From NCBI RefSeq assembly GCF_910594985.1, contig NZ_CAJVCE010000011.1, positions 62,001-126,000 on the forward strand: a stretch of DNA of 64,000 bases, given 5' to 3'. The translations under genes were made by a program, and so were the position numbers. This DNA is from Paenibacillus allorhizosphaerae. Its GTDB lineage: Bacteria; Bacillota; Bacilli; Paenibacillales; NBRC-103111. Below are positions 45,241 through 54,422 of this stretch, piece after piece (the stretch's first letter is position 1; every line of letters begins with the position of its first letter). The notes below the pieces were generated by a model. That model saw nothing but the letters and a program-made list of their open reading frames with translations. It ran no database searches and was not told the DNA's origin.

Positions 45241-45870
45241 GTGCTCGTATATGCAGCGGTGGGGGACTCGCTGACCGTAGGCGTAGGTGCGTGGCCGGGG
45301 GCCGGTTTGGTCCCGCAGTATCGCGCGCTCGCGTCCAGAGCTGCGAATGCATATGTGGAGAGCATGAGTTTCGGGATGTCCGGCGCGACGACCGGTGACA
45401 TACTCCGTCTGGTCAAGTTCAATCCCAGGCTGCGGTTTATACTCGCCCGCGCCGACATCATCACATTAACGGCCGGAGGGAATGATTTGATCCGCGCGGC
45501 CAAGCAATATGCGCGCAAGCAAGACCCGCTCGTCTTCCCGGAGGCGCTTCGCGAATGCCGGGAGCATTACGCCGAGCTAGTCAATACGATCCGCGCCTTG
45601 AAAGCAAGCCGTGGGAGCCGCTATATTATTCGCGCAGCCGATTTGTACAATCCGTATCCGGCCGTGCCGGAGGCGGCGCTTTGGGTGAAGCGCTTCAACC
45701 GGCATATCGACAGCCTGCAATGCGGCAATTTCAAAATCGCTTCGGTCTACAGTCCCTTTGTCGGACGGGAAAAAGAGCTTCTTTCCGTCGACGGCCTTCA
45801 TCCGAACAAGCAAGGTTACCGCGTCATCGCGGAGCAAATGAGCCGGCTCGGGTACCGGCCGCTGCTGTAA
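45241..45870 (+). CDS. SGNH/GDSL-family esterase or acyl hydrolase
   Basis: 209 residues from GTG 45241 with AAAGGAGGGG upstream. Catalytic blocks: VGDSLTVG (Ser10), a Gly in SFGMSGATTGD, oxyanion Asn in TAGGNDL and the Asp-His pair in DGLHPNKQGY. No signal peptide, so cytoplasmic or leaderless. Cleaves ester bonds of unknown substrate. Confidence 0.9.
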   Translation: MLVYAAVGDSLTVGVGAWPGAGLVPQYRALASRAANAYVESMSFGMSGATTGDILRLVKFNPRLRFILARADIITLTAGGNDLIRAAKQYARKQDPLVFPEALRECREHYAELVNTIRALKASRGSRYIIRAADLYNPYPAVPEAALWVKRFNRHIDSLQCGNFKIASVYSPFVGREKELLSVDGLHPNKQGYRVIAEQMSRLGYRPLL

Positions 45871-45884
45871 TTCGCATGTATAGC

Positions 45885-45928
45885 AAAAAATCCGGTGCAG
45901 GCTCCTAAAGCCCTTCCGGATTTTTTTG
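45885..45928. terminator. Bidirectional terminator (GDSL / HisJ-type genes, convergent)
   Basis: AAAAAATCCGG/CCGGATTTTTTT around a 19-base loop. Confidence 0.8.
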
Positions 45929-45964
45929 GTTTGTCCTTAACCTTCGCCGGCAAGTCCGAGCTTC

Positions 45965-46771
45965 CTAAAGCGGCACCGAATAAAGTTTTTTTTGTTTGTA
46001 ATACACCCATTCCGTAAAGCCGATCGCTTTAAGCCGCTTCGCGACTTCTTCCCAATCGTCTCCCACGCGTTCCGGCTTGTGGGCGTCCGAACCGAACGTC
46101 ACTTTCACGCCGTAATGATGCGCGCGCTCGAGAACGGCGTCGATCGGATACCAGCCGCCGCAATCTTTCGTTTTGCCGGAAGTGTTGATTTCGATGGCAA
46201 TGCCGTGCGCCGCTATCGCCTGGAGCGTCCGGTCGACGGCATCCGTCTGAATGTCCGAGAAGGCGGGGTAGAAGCCGCGCATCGCGTCGATATGGCCAAG
46301 AATTTGGAACATCCCGCTGCGCGCCGATTGTTCGATCAAATCATAATAAATTTCTTTTTGCTCGATCTTTTGCTTATCGGTCAATCCGTTCCAGCGCTTC
46401 TTGTTGAAAATACTGACGCCGCCCGATAAATGAACGGAGCCGATGATATAGTCGAAAGGGTACTGCTCGTACATTTGACGGTACAAATCCGCATGCTCGG
46501 GAAAAAAATCCGATTCCACGCCAAGCAGCACCTCGATGCGGCCGCTGTACTCTTCCTTCAGCTTCAGCACCTCTTCAATGTAACGGTTAAACTCGCTTTT
46601 GGCCATCGCAATTCCTGGTTGTTCGCGATCCAAATCGCTCGCAAAATAAGGCGAATGGTCCGAGATGCCGATGACGCCCAGCCCATGCCGGATGCCTGCT
46701 TCAATATAATCGCGAATGGTTCCTACCGCGTGCCCGCATCGTTCATGATGGGTATGTAGATCGAATTTCAT
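45965..46771 (-). CDS. Histidinol-phosphatase of the PHP (HisJ/HisK) family
   Basis: 268 residues. PHP-domain metal motifs run through it: DLHTHHERCGHA at the start, GISDHSPYF, GVESDFFPE, IGSVHLSGGV, LGHIDAMRG, EINTSGK and GSDAHKPERVG. In Bacillales this family hydrolyses histidinol phosphate in histidine synthesis. There are no other his genes here, so housekeeping function is inferred from family. Downstream of the LysR gene with a gap of 7 bp, possibly co-transcribed. Confidence 0.9.
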   Translation of the reverse strand: MKFDLHTHHERCGHAVGTIRDYIEAGIRHGLGVIGISDHSPYFASDLDREQPGIAMAKSEFNRYIEEVLKLKEEYSGRIEVLLGVESDFFPEHADLYRQMYEQYPFDYIIGSVHLSGGVSIFNKKRWNGLTDKQKIEQKEIYYDLIEQSARSGMFQILGHIDAMRGFYPAFSDIQTDAVDRTLQAIAAHGIAIEINTSGKTKDCGGWYPIDAVLERAHHYGVKVTFGSDAHKPERVGDDWEEVAKRLKAIGFTEWVYYKQKKLYSVPL

Positions 46772-46778
46772 TGTTTTC

Positions 46779-47681
46779 TCACTCCGAACCTATGAATTGA
46801 ATTTCCTGCATGCCCTTCAAATCTTGCAAAAACTGATGTAATGCCGAGCTCAAGTAGCGCCCGGACTTGTAGACGACGCCGACCGGATGGCTGATGGCCA
46901 GTTCGTTCACTTTGATCATCTTTAGAGAGCCGAGCCGCAGCTCGTTTTGAATCGACAGCTTGGATATGATAGCGGCGCCGAGATTGAGCTCGACCATTCG
47001 CTTTACCTCTTCACTGCTGGAAAGCTCCATAACGACCTGAGGCGTAATGAACAGCTGCCGTAATATTTGATCCACAAACCGGCGCCCGGCGGTTTCCGGC
47101 GACAGCATAATAAGCGGCAAATCATGCAGTTTCTCAATCGGGATATGCCCGTATTTGGAAAGCGGATGTTCCGGCGCAACGACGAGTTCGAATGTGTCGT
47201 AATATAGCACGGAGCTTTCGAGCGCGGGATGTTTGTCGAACAAATAAGTGATACCGATATCGATCGATCCGTTTTCCACGTTCAGCATAATTTGCGAAGT
47301 CGTCATGGAATGAATCGTCGTTTTGATTAGAGGGAACTGATTTTGAAAATAGGATAGCACACGCGGCAAGATTTGAATCGCGATGGAAGTCGTCGTTCCC
47401 AGATGGATATGCCCTTGCGGGGTTTGGTTCAAATCCGCGAGCCGCTGCTTCAAATCTTCAACCGTTTGCAAAATGGACTCCGCATGTTCGAGGAATATGC
47501 GTCCGCTGTCCGTCAGCGTTACCGGCTGATTGCGGTCGATCAGGACGGTTTTGAATTCATCCTCAAGGCTTTTAATTTGTGCCGATACGGCGGGTTGCGT
47601 AAGATTCAGGAGCTCGCCGGCTTTGCGGAAACTCATCGTTTTCGAGATCGTGATCAACGTTTCCAGTTGATTCAAATTCAC
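46779..47681 (-). CDS. LysR-family transcriptional regulator
   Basis: 300 residues from GTG 47681 (GGGGAGAGGGGGGA six bases upstream); the HTH starts immediately (NLNQLETLITISKTMSFRKA, LNLTQPAVSAQIKSLE). The effector domain (LGTTTSIAIQILPRVLSYF, APEHPLSKYGHIP) is typical for CysB/CbbR-like members. The neighbour at 45965 is a PHP phosphatase and the other side is the divergent helicase gene, so the target is not obvious. Confidence 0.92.
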   Translation of the reverse strand: MNLNQLETLITISKTMSFRKAGELLNLTQPAVSAQIKSLEDEFKTVLIDRNQPVTLTDSGRIFLEHAESILQTVEDLKQRLADLNQTPQGHIHLGTTTSIAIQILPRVLSYFQNQFPLIKTTIHSMTTSQIMLNVENGSIDIGITYLFDKHPALESSVLYYDTFELVVAPEHPLSKYGHIPIEKLHDLPLIMLSPETAGRRFVDQILRQLFITPQVVMELSSSEEVKRMVELNLGAAIISKLSIQNELRLGSLKMIKVNELAISHPVGVVYKSGRYLSSALHQFLQDLKGMQEIQFIGSE

Positions 47682-48017
47682 ATACGTTCCCCCCTCTCCC
47701 CAAACATTGTGTCCATGCCCGCAGGCTGCCGGTTCACGCTGTAAGAAAAAACGAAACTTATTATCGAGTTCTGTCAAGACGATCAGGACTGCAGTGACTG
47801 CAGCCGAATTCATGGTGTTTTAAACATGGCGGCGGCATCTCAATCGCGCACCGGCATTCATTTTTTCGTATTATTTCATTATATGACAATTGAGAAGAGA
47901 GGGCAAACAAGCGATGCTGCGACGGCCAGGGACGCTTTGAACCGTTTCCAGGAAAATGGTATGATGATGGCAATAGAATCAGCGAACATACATTTGGTGG
48001 AAAGGGAGAGATGGCTT

Positions 48018-51000
48018 ATGACCGAACCGGAGAAGGCGCTGACGGCGTTTCACCCGCTGATGGCGTCATGGTTCGAGGAGGCGTTCGGCCGGCCGACGGA
48101 CGTTCAGGTCCGATCGTGGAAGGCGATCGGCGCGGGCGATCATACCCTTATCGCCGCTCCGACCGGCTCCGGGAAGACGCTTGCGGCGCTGCTGCCCTGC
48201 CTGAATGCGATCGCGGAGGCGAAGCTTGCGGCAGGGGAGCCGCTTCGCGGGGTAAAGCTTTTGTATATTACGCCGCTGAAGGCACTCAATAATGATATTC
48301 ATCATCATGCGGTCGAATTTATTCGCCAGTTGATGGAGAAAGCGGAAGCGGAGGGTGCCGTATGGCCGGGATTGTCGTCCGGCGTCCGTACGGGGGACAC
48401 GACCCAGAGCGCGCGCGCCTCGATGGTAAGACAGCCTCCGGACGTGCTCGTGACGACGCCGGAATCGCTATATATTATGCTGACGTCGATGAAAGGCCGG
48501 GAGATGCTGCGCACAGTGCAGTTTGCCATCGTCGATGAAATTCACGATTTGGCTGCGGACCGGCGTGGACTGCATTTGTCCGTCACCCTGGAACGGCTGA
48601 CGGAGCTATGCGGGCGAACGCCGCAGCGGATCGGCGTATCGGCGACGCAGAAGCCGATTGAGCGCGTTGCCTCATTTCTTGGGGGATTCGAGCATGCGGC
48701 GGGAACGGCTGGGGCAAGCGAGCGGCGGCATGTTGAAATTATCGAGAGCCGGATGGAGAAGAGCATTCGCTTGTACGTGACGATGCCGGAGCAGACGCTG
48801 ATCGCCAAAGACAAGCAGGAAGCGGTGTGGGGACCGTTGACCGACAAAATCTTCAAGCTGCTTGAAGACAGCCGCTCGGCGCTTATTTTCGTCAACAACC
48901 GCAGGCTGTGCGAGCGTCTTACGCTGCGGCTCAACGAGCATGTCGGCTACGAGATGGCCCGTTCTCATCACGGAAGCGTGTCGCGCGAGCAGCGGCTCGA
49001 GGTGGAGCGCGCACTCAAGGAAGGGGAGCTGCACTGCCTCGTTGCGACGTCGTCGCTGGAACTCGGCATCGATGTCGGCTACATCGATCTCGTGCTGCAG
49101 ATCGATTCGCCGAAGAGCGCCGCCGCGGGCATCCAGCGCATCGGGAGAGCCGGACATGCCGTCGGCGGCGAGAGCCGCGGCGTCATCATTGCACGCAGCC
49201 GCGGGCAGCTCGCGGAATGCGCTGTGTTGGCGCGCGATATCGCCGCTCGAAATATCGAGGAGATCGTTATTCCGCGTTACTCCCTCGACGTGCTTTGCCA
49301 GCAGACCGTCGCCATGGTTGCGGCGGAAGATTGGGACATCGCACGGCTGCACGCCGTACTTGCGCGCAGCTACGGCTATAACGGCTTTCCGCGGGAACGG
49401 TTTGAGGCGGTACTGCAGGTGCTGTCCGGTTACTACCCGTTCGTGCGGCCGCTTATCGAATGGGATCGCGAAACCGGACGATTGTACCGGCGAAGCGCAA
49501 CGGCGATGGCGGCGATCATGGGCGCCGGGACGATTCCGCAGGGCAGCGCCTATCCGGTTCATCACGCGGAAAGCCGTATCCATCTCGGAGAGTTGGACGA
49601 GGAATACATCCATGAGAGCCGCGTAGGAGACGTATTCCAGCTCGGCACCAGCTCTTGGAAAATTCAATCGGTTCGCAGCGACCGGGTGTACGTCGTGGAA
49701 GCGGGCAATACGTTCAGCGAAATCCCGTTTTGGCGCGGGGAAGGACAAGGTCGAACGGTGAGCTTCTCGCTGCAAATCGGGCGATTCATGGCGGAGCTGG
49801 AAGTAAGAACGGACTCGGAGGATAAGTACGCCACGCAGGAATGGCTCATGGCGGAACATTGCCTTGATGCGCATGCTGCGGAAGAGCTAGTGACCCTCAT
49901 CCATGCCCAGAAAGCCGTCTCCGCCGTTCCAACGCACCGGCGCATCGTGATCGAACAATTTCAGGACGATATGAAACGGCAGCATCTCGTCATCCATAGT
50001 CTGTTCGGCCGAACGTTCAACCGGACGTGGCAGCTGGCGATCCAGCTTCACATGGAAAGCCGTTTGCCGTTTCGGCTGTATGCGACCGCGAAAGACAACG
50101 GCATCGAGTTCATGCTGAGCGAAGGCGGAGCGGAGGGCGCAGCCCGCATGCTTCCGCTGCTGCGCGAGGTGACGTCGGAGCGGCTGGAAGCGCTGCTGCG
50201 TCAGGCGGTGCCCGCTTCTCCGCTGTTCGGCGCAGCGTTTCGGCGGCTGGCGGAGACATCGCTGCTGCTGTCCCGCAGCTTCACGCGCATGCCGGGATGG
50301 AAGAAGCGGCTGCGCAGCGAGGAGCTGCTTCGGGAATCACTCCCGTATGCGGAACAGTTTCCCTTTATCGGCGAAGCGATGCGGCTGTGCTTGCAGGAGG
50401 ATCTGGACATGGGTCGGGTGAAGGTGGCGCTCGCTCAGCTCGAATCGGGCGAGCTCGAAGTCGTCGTGCGGCAGAGCGGATTTCCTTCGCCGATGGCGGC
50501 GATCTTCACCGCCGATTTCATCAACGTGCAGATGTATGAGTCCGACGCCGTCAGCCGGGATTTGCAGGCGCATTTGCTCGGCGTTGACCGGTCGCTTGCC
50601 GGCCGTCTGTTCGGAGAGCAGGCGATTCAGGAGCTGCTGGGCGATGAAGAGGCGGAGCAAGCGGGCACGCTTTCCGACGCGGACTCGCCGGTGACGGCCG
50701 ATGAGCTGCTGCGGTTATTGAAGCGACATGGGGACATGACGTCGGAAGAAGCCGTCCAAGCTTCAGGCAATGCCGCAGCATCGGCGGAATGGATGACGAT
50801 GCTTTCTCGGGAAGGTAAAATTCGCAGCGTGCAACTGGCAGGGGAACAACGGTGGATCGTCAGCGACGAGGCGGAGACGTATGCCGCTTTTCCCGGCGAT
50901 CCGCTTGCGGAACGATTTGTGCTCACCCGGTATATCGAACGGGGACTCGATTTTACGGCGTCGCAGCTTGGAGGCCGATTTGGCTTAGAGCGGGCGAAGG

Positions 51001-52442
51001 TCGAATCGCTGCTCAAAGCATGGGAAGACGAGGGGCGGATCGAGCCGTCCCCGAGAGAGCTTGGCGAACCGGCCTGGATCAGCAGACAAGCCGCTTCCCG
51101 GCGCATTCGCAGCCGCGTGGAAGCGCTTCGGAGCGAGGCGGCACCGGTCGATCCGGTTCGTTATTGCAGCGCGGTACTGAAGCTGCAGCACGTCGAGGGG
51201 GAAGACCGGCTCAGCGGCGAGGAGGGGCTTCGCCAAATGATCGGCAAGCTGCAAGGACTTTTTCTCCCTTTGTCCCAGTGGGAAAGCTCGGTCTTTCCGC
51301 TGCGTCTGCCGGATTATCGCAAGGAGACGCTCGACTTGCTCTGCGCCGGAGGGGAAGTTATCTGGTTCGGCAGGAAGGAGCCCGAGGAGAAGGAAGGGCG
51401 CGTCGCTTTTTTCCTGACGGAATCGAAGGAGCTGTATGCGCCGCTTGTGCAAAAGGCGGAGCAGCTCCGTCAGCAGCAAGCGGAATCGCCGCTGCTCGAT
51501 CTGTTGGAGCGAAAGGGCGCGAGCTTCTTGTCTGCGCTCAGCCGTGAGACGGACAAAGTTCCTTCAGAGCTGACGGCGGAATTGATCGGCCTTGCCTGGG
51601 AAGGCCTCGTCTCCAACGATCAGTTCGCCCCGCTGCGGCTTAACGGAGCTTCTGCGTCTTCCGGCAAAGGCGCGGGGAAAAGCACTGCCGCGGGCCGGGC
51701 AGGCCGCGGGCGAACCTCGGGAGCGGGAAGCTTCCAATCGGGCTTGGGCCGCTGGTATGCGGTGTCCTCGCTCGCGGACGCGTCTTTCGACGCGAATGCA
51801 TCGCTTGCCGCATGGGTACATCATCTGCTCGGCGCTTTTGGCTTCCTGACCAGGGACATTGCCGCGGCGCATTTGCCCTGGTCCTGGGACGATGCGTACG
51901 ATACGCTGAAACGGCTGGAGCAGTGGGGTATGCTCACGCGGGGCTTATGGGTGCAGGAAGTGCCGACGATGCAGTTTTCCACTCCGGAGCTCGTCCGTCG
52001 TCTGCGCGGTCAAGGCTGGGAAGGCGGTTCGGCCGCCGCTGCGCGGCTGCTGCCGTCCACCGATCCGGCCAACCCTTTCGGTTTCTCGGCGAAATGGCCG
52101 TCCTTGCCGGACAGCGGGATGTCTTTTGCCCGGAAAGCGGGCAACGATCTGGTGCTGAAGGAAGGGCGGTGGCTGCTTTGGATCGAGGGCGCCGGCAAGC
52201 GGATGTTCACGTTGCATGAGCTGTCGGGCTATCAAGAAGAATGGCTGTCTGCCGAGGATTGGCTGGAGACGCTGAGGACGGTGGCACGGGCTTATCTCCG
52301 CCAGCCCGGCGTAAGAAAGCTCGTCGTGGAGACATGGAACGGAGAGCCGGTGCGGGATTCGGCTGTCGCGGAACTGTTTTTGAAGCTGGGCGCGGAAGCG
52401 GATCAAGCGAAATTCGTTCTGTGGCCCAGCGCCATCAAATAA
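48018..52442 (+). CDS. lhr: Lhr-type DEAD/DEAH helicase, full length with Lhr-CTD
   Basis: 1474 residues from ATG 48018 (AAAGGGAGAG upstream). The superfamily 2 helicase core has Walker A APTGSGKT, DEIH (IVDEIHDLAADRRGLHLS), SATQKP and a second RecA domain with IQRIGRAGHAVGGE. Winged-helix and beta-barrel parts then give the long Lhr core (to about 880), followed by the C-terminal extension (about 880-1474) found only in long Lhr proteins, with a low-complexity Gly/Ala/Ser linker at about 1215-1245. Lhr is linked to DNA repair; the C-terminal part of relatives has uracil-DNA glycosylase-like activity. Confidence 0.92.
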   Translation: MTEPEKALTAFHPLMASWFEEAFGRPTDVQVRSWKAIGAGDHTLIAAPTGSGKTLAALLPCLNAIAEAKLAAGEPLRGVKLLYITPLKALNNDIHHHAVEFIRQLMEKAEAEGAVWPGLSSGVRTGDTTQSARASMVRQPPDVLVTTPESLYIMLTSMKGREMLRTVQFAIVDEIHDLAADRRGLHLSVTLERLTELCGRTPQRIGVSATQKPIERVASFLGGFEHAAGTAGASERRHVEIIESRMEKSIRLYVTMPEQTLIAKDKQEAVWGPLTDKIFKLLEDSRSALIFVNNRRLCERLTLRLNEHVGYEMARSHHGSVSREQRLEVERALKEGELHCLVATSSLELGIDVGYIDLVLQIDSPKSAAAGIQRIGRAGHAVGGESRGVIIARSRGQLAECAVLARDIAARNIEEIVIPRYSLDVLCQQTVAMVAAEDWDIARLHAVLARSYGYNGFPRERFEAVLQVLSGYYPFVRPLIEWDRETGRLYRRSATAMAAIMGAGTIPQGSAYPVHHAESRIHLGELDEEYIHESRVGDVFQLGTSSWKIQSVRSDRVYVVEAGNTFSEIPFWRGEGQGRTVSFSLQIGRFMAELEVRTDSEDKYATQEWLMAEHCLDAHAAEELVTLIHAQKAVSAVPTHRRIVIEQFQDDMKRQHLVIHSLFGRTFNRTWQLAIQLHMESRLPFRLYATAKDNGIEFMLSEGGAEGAARMLPLLREVTSERLEALLRQAVPASPLFGAAFRRLAETSLLLSRSFTRMPGWKKRLRSEELLRESLPYAEQFPFIGEAMRLCLQEDLDMGRVKVALAQLESGELEVVVRQSGFPSPMAAIFTADFINVQMYESDAVSRDLQAHLLGVDRSLAGRLFGEQAIQELLGDEEAEQAGTLSDADSPVTADELLRLLKRHGDMTSEEAVQASGNAAASAEWMTMLSREGKIRSVQLAGEQRWIVSDEAETYAAFPGDPLAERFVLTRYIERGLDFTASQLGGRFGLERAKVESLLKAWEDEGRIEPSPRELGEPAWISRQAASRRIRSRVEALRSEAAPVDPVRYCSAVLKLQHVEGEDRLSGEEGLRQMIGKLQGLFLPLSQWESSVFPLRLPDYRKETLDLLCAGGEVIWFGRKEPEEKEGRVAFFLTESKELYAPLVQKAEQLRQQQAESPLLDLLERKGASFLSALSRETDKVPSELTAELIGLAWEGLVSNDQFAPLRLNGASASSGKGAGKSTAAGRAGRGRTSGAGSFQSGLGRWYAVSSLADASFDANASLAAWVHHLLGAFGFLTRDIAAAHLPWSWDDAYDTLKRLEQWGMLTRGLWVQEVPTMQFSTPELVRRLRGQGWEGGSAAAARLLPSTDPANPFGFSAKWPSLPDSGMSFARKAGNDLVLKEGRWLLWIEGAGKRMFTLHELSGYQEEWLSAEDWLETLRTVARAYLRQPGVRKLVVETWNGEPVRDSAVAELFLKLGAEADQAKFVLWPSAIK

Positions 52443-52447
52443 AGCGA

Positions 52448-52476
52448 AACGCCCTTTCGCAGGGCGTTCGTTTTGC
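52448..52476 (+). terminator. Intrinsic terminator after lhr
   Basis: AACGCCCT/AGGGCGTT with a short loop and TCGTTTT. Confidence 0.7.
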
Positions 52477-52678
52477 TTGATGGCGGGCAAGGGCAATACG
52501 TAAGGTCCGATTTTCGGAGACGAAACGCCCGCCGGGAATGGCAATAAGCTTCACACCATGCTGCAAAGTCAACGGAGCATAGTGCACGGAACCAGCCGTG
52601 TCACCTGCGGCCACGCTACACTATCGCTATACCACTGTGCCCTATGTGGCGGGACACCATATGCGATTCGTACAGCCG
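52477..52678. other. Intergenic, no intact gene; possible minus-strand aminotransferase-like relic
   Basis: On the minus strand the frame near 52490-52590 reads GVKLIAIPGGRFVSENRTLR, the look of the C-terminal strand-loop of a MocR/aminotransferase fold, but it has no start or N-terminus and runs through the lhr terminator. I regard it as a possible relic only. Confidence 0.2.
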
Positions 52679-53485
52679 TCACCGTGGGCTGCCGATATGA
52701 CCGGCAAGCTCCATCAGATGTTTGCACACCAGCATCGGCGTGACGCCGGTGCTGGCGATTTGCGTTTCGTAGTTGCTTTCATCGGCGAGCCCGGTCAATA
52801 CGAGGGCCGACCGACATCCGGCGTCCACGCCGCCGCGGATGTCGGTATTCAGGTTATCCCCGACCGCCCATATGTGCTCCAACGGCAATCCGAGCTTGGC
52901 GACGGCGTATCGCATAATGATCGGCGAAGGCTTGCCGATGACGACAGGGGCCGTCTCGGCCGCGCGCTCAATCGAGGAAGCGATCGAACCGGCGCCGGGC
53001 GTCAGCTCGCCGTTCCACGGCAGCAGATGATCCGGGTTCGTCAGCACAAAGCGGGCGCCGCGCCGAATGAAGCGTACGGCCGTCATCAGCTTGCCGTAGC
53101 TGAACGAGCGGTCGATGCCCTGCACGACTGCGGCGGCTTGCGCATCCGGCGGCGCGTCGTCGGCGAGCAGAACGAAGCCGGCTTCCTGCAGCGCCTGCCG
53201 CAATCCGCCTTCCCCGATGCAAAATATTCGTTGCCCGGACAAACCCTCGTCCGTCATGTACAGCGCCGCCGCCTGCGAAGAGGTGAATACTTCGCTTGGC
53301 GATGCGGGAATTCCCGTCTTTTCCAAATGCGCCGCCACTTGTTCCGGCGTCCGCGAGGAATTGTTGGTAAGAAACAGAAATGGGTAGCGCTCCCGGCGGA
53401 GCCAGTCGATAAAGTCCGCGGCGTACGGGATCGGCCGGTCCCCGGAATACAGCGTCCCGTCCAAATCAAGCAAAAAACCAGGCAT
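52679..53485 (-). CDS. HAD-IIA family phosphatase (NagD/AraL-like)
   Basis: 268 residues, ATG preceded by GGAGGATAAC. HAD motifs: LLDLDGTLYSGD (nucleophile Asp7), LTNNSS, a C2-type cap, and VGDNLNTDIRGG. Such enzymes are promiscuous sugar- or nucleotide-phosphatases; a nagD-type name follows family only. Convergent with lhr. Confidence 0.92.
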   Translation of the reverse strand: MPGFLLDLDGTLYSGDRPIPYAADFIDWLRRERYPFLFLTNNSSRTPEQVAAHLEKTGIPASPSEVFTSSQAAALYMTDEGLSGQRIFCIGEGGLRQALQEAGFVLLADDAPPDAQAAAVVQGIDRSFSYGKLMTAVRFIRRGARFVLTNPDHLLPWNGELTPGAGSIASSIERAAETAPVVIGKPSPIIMRYAVAKLGLPLEHIWAVGDNLNTDIRGGVDAGCRSALVLTGLADESNYETQIASTGVTPMLVCKHLMELAGHIGSPR

Positions 53486-53737
53486 ATGTTATCCTCCCAA
53501 ATGCGCAATGTTGGAGCAATCGATGAAACGGATGAAATGAAACCAATCGGGCAAGCCGCTTTTCTGGATATCTCTGCATAATGTTCAGTCCCTGACTCTA
53601 AGCGACGGACAATAAGGACATGTCCCATCCTACTGTACAACAAACGTTTGCGAATCGCCAAGCGGTCTATTCGGGACAACGAATGAAAGGATCAACAGGC
53701 ACCAGGCGAAAGCGTGAGACAGCGCAGAAATTCCGCT

Positions 53738-54340
53738 TCATCGGAACGACTGAAGAACTTCCGCTTTTAAGCTGCGGTAGTTTTCCAGCATCGCTTCAAG
53801 CTCGCGTTCTCTAAGGTCGGTGCCGCCCAAGTTAAACTTGCCTTGATGCCGTGCGTACACTTCATAGCTTTGCAGCTTGTCCGACCAGGCGAGGAAAAAA
53901 ATATATTTTAACCCGGCCTCGGCTTTGCGGTAGCTGCCCGAAGGGTATTCAGTTTTACCCGGTTTGAAGCCGTTATCTTCAATATAAGTTGGCTCGACAA
54001 TCGTAATTGTTGTGGGCGCAGCGATCTTTGCATCGGATTTAAGCACCTGATCGACATGGATATCCGTAAACATGACCCGGCGTACGATTCCGATTCTCGC
54101 ATCCGCTTCATAAATGCGGGGAAGCGTATGGGACGTAACGGTTGCTTTGACGATCAGATGCACGGCGGGCTCATGAATGAGATCCTCTGCGTGGGCGTAA
54201 GGAATTACCCAAGCGGTTGAACCGCTTTCCCGCACCGTAATTTTGCGATCCGCATCCATGTACCATGCGGCAATCATAAGACAGACGCTTATTGTGGAGA
54301 AGGCGAAAAGCGTCCGCATTTTTCCGATTCCGATCGTCAT
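53738..54340 (-). CDS. Membrane-anchored protein, unknown
   Basis: About 200 residues. One N-terminal membrane helix (RTLFAFSTISVCLMIAAWYM) and an extracytoplasmic domain of beta-type (VHLIVKATVTSHTLPRIYEA, GLKYIFFLAWSDKL). Start uncertain: ATG 54340 sits too near its GGGGAGG; 54319 and 54376 are alternatives. Follows the terminator of the two-component genes, so separately transcribed. No family recognised. Confidence 0.6.
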   Translation of the reverse strand: MTIGIGKMRTLFAFSTISVCLMIAAWYMDADRKITVRESGSTAWVIPYAHAEDLIHEPAVHLIVKATVTSHTLPRIYEADARIGIVRRVMFTDIHVDQVLKSDAKIAAPTTITIVEPTYIEDNGFKPGKTEYPSGSYRKAEAGLKYIFFLAWSDKLQSYEVYARHQGKFNLGGTDLRERELEAMLENYRSLKAEVLQSFR

Positions 54341-54390
54341 CCCCTCCCCGTTTTCTTCCATTTTACCAATTCTCATCGAATCAGTCGCAT

Positions 54391-54422
54391 GAAAAAAAGC
54401 CGGCATCCTAAGATACCAGCTT
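54391..54422 (-). terminator. Terminator of the two-component operon
   Basis: On the minus strand AAGCTGG-N12-CCGGCTT (one G-U pair) then TTTTT, overlapping the kinase stop. Confidence 0.7.

Noticed and set aside
48672-49874. 400-codon antisense frame within lhr
   Set aside because: Shadow of conserved helicase motifs on the other strand; no start signal.
52477-52620. Minus-strand aminotransferase-like segment
   Set aside because: Suggestive residues only; no start, no full domain, and it crosses the lhr terminator.
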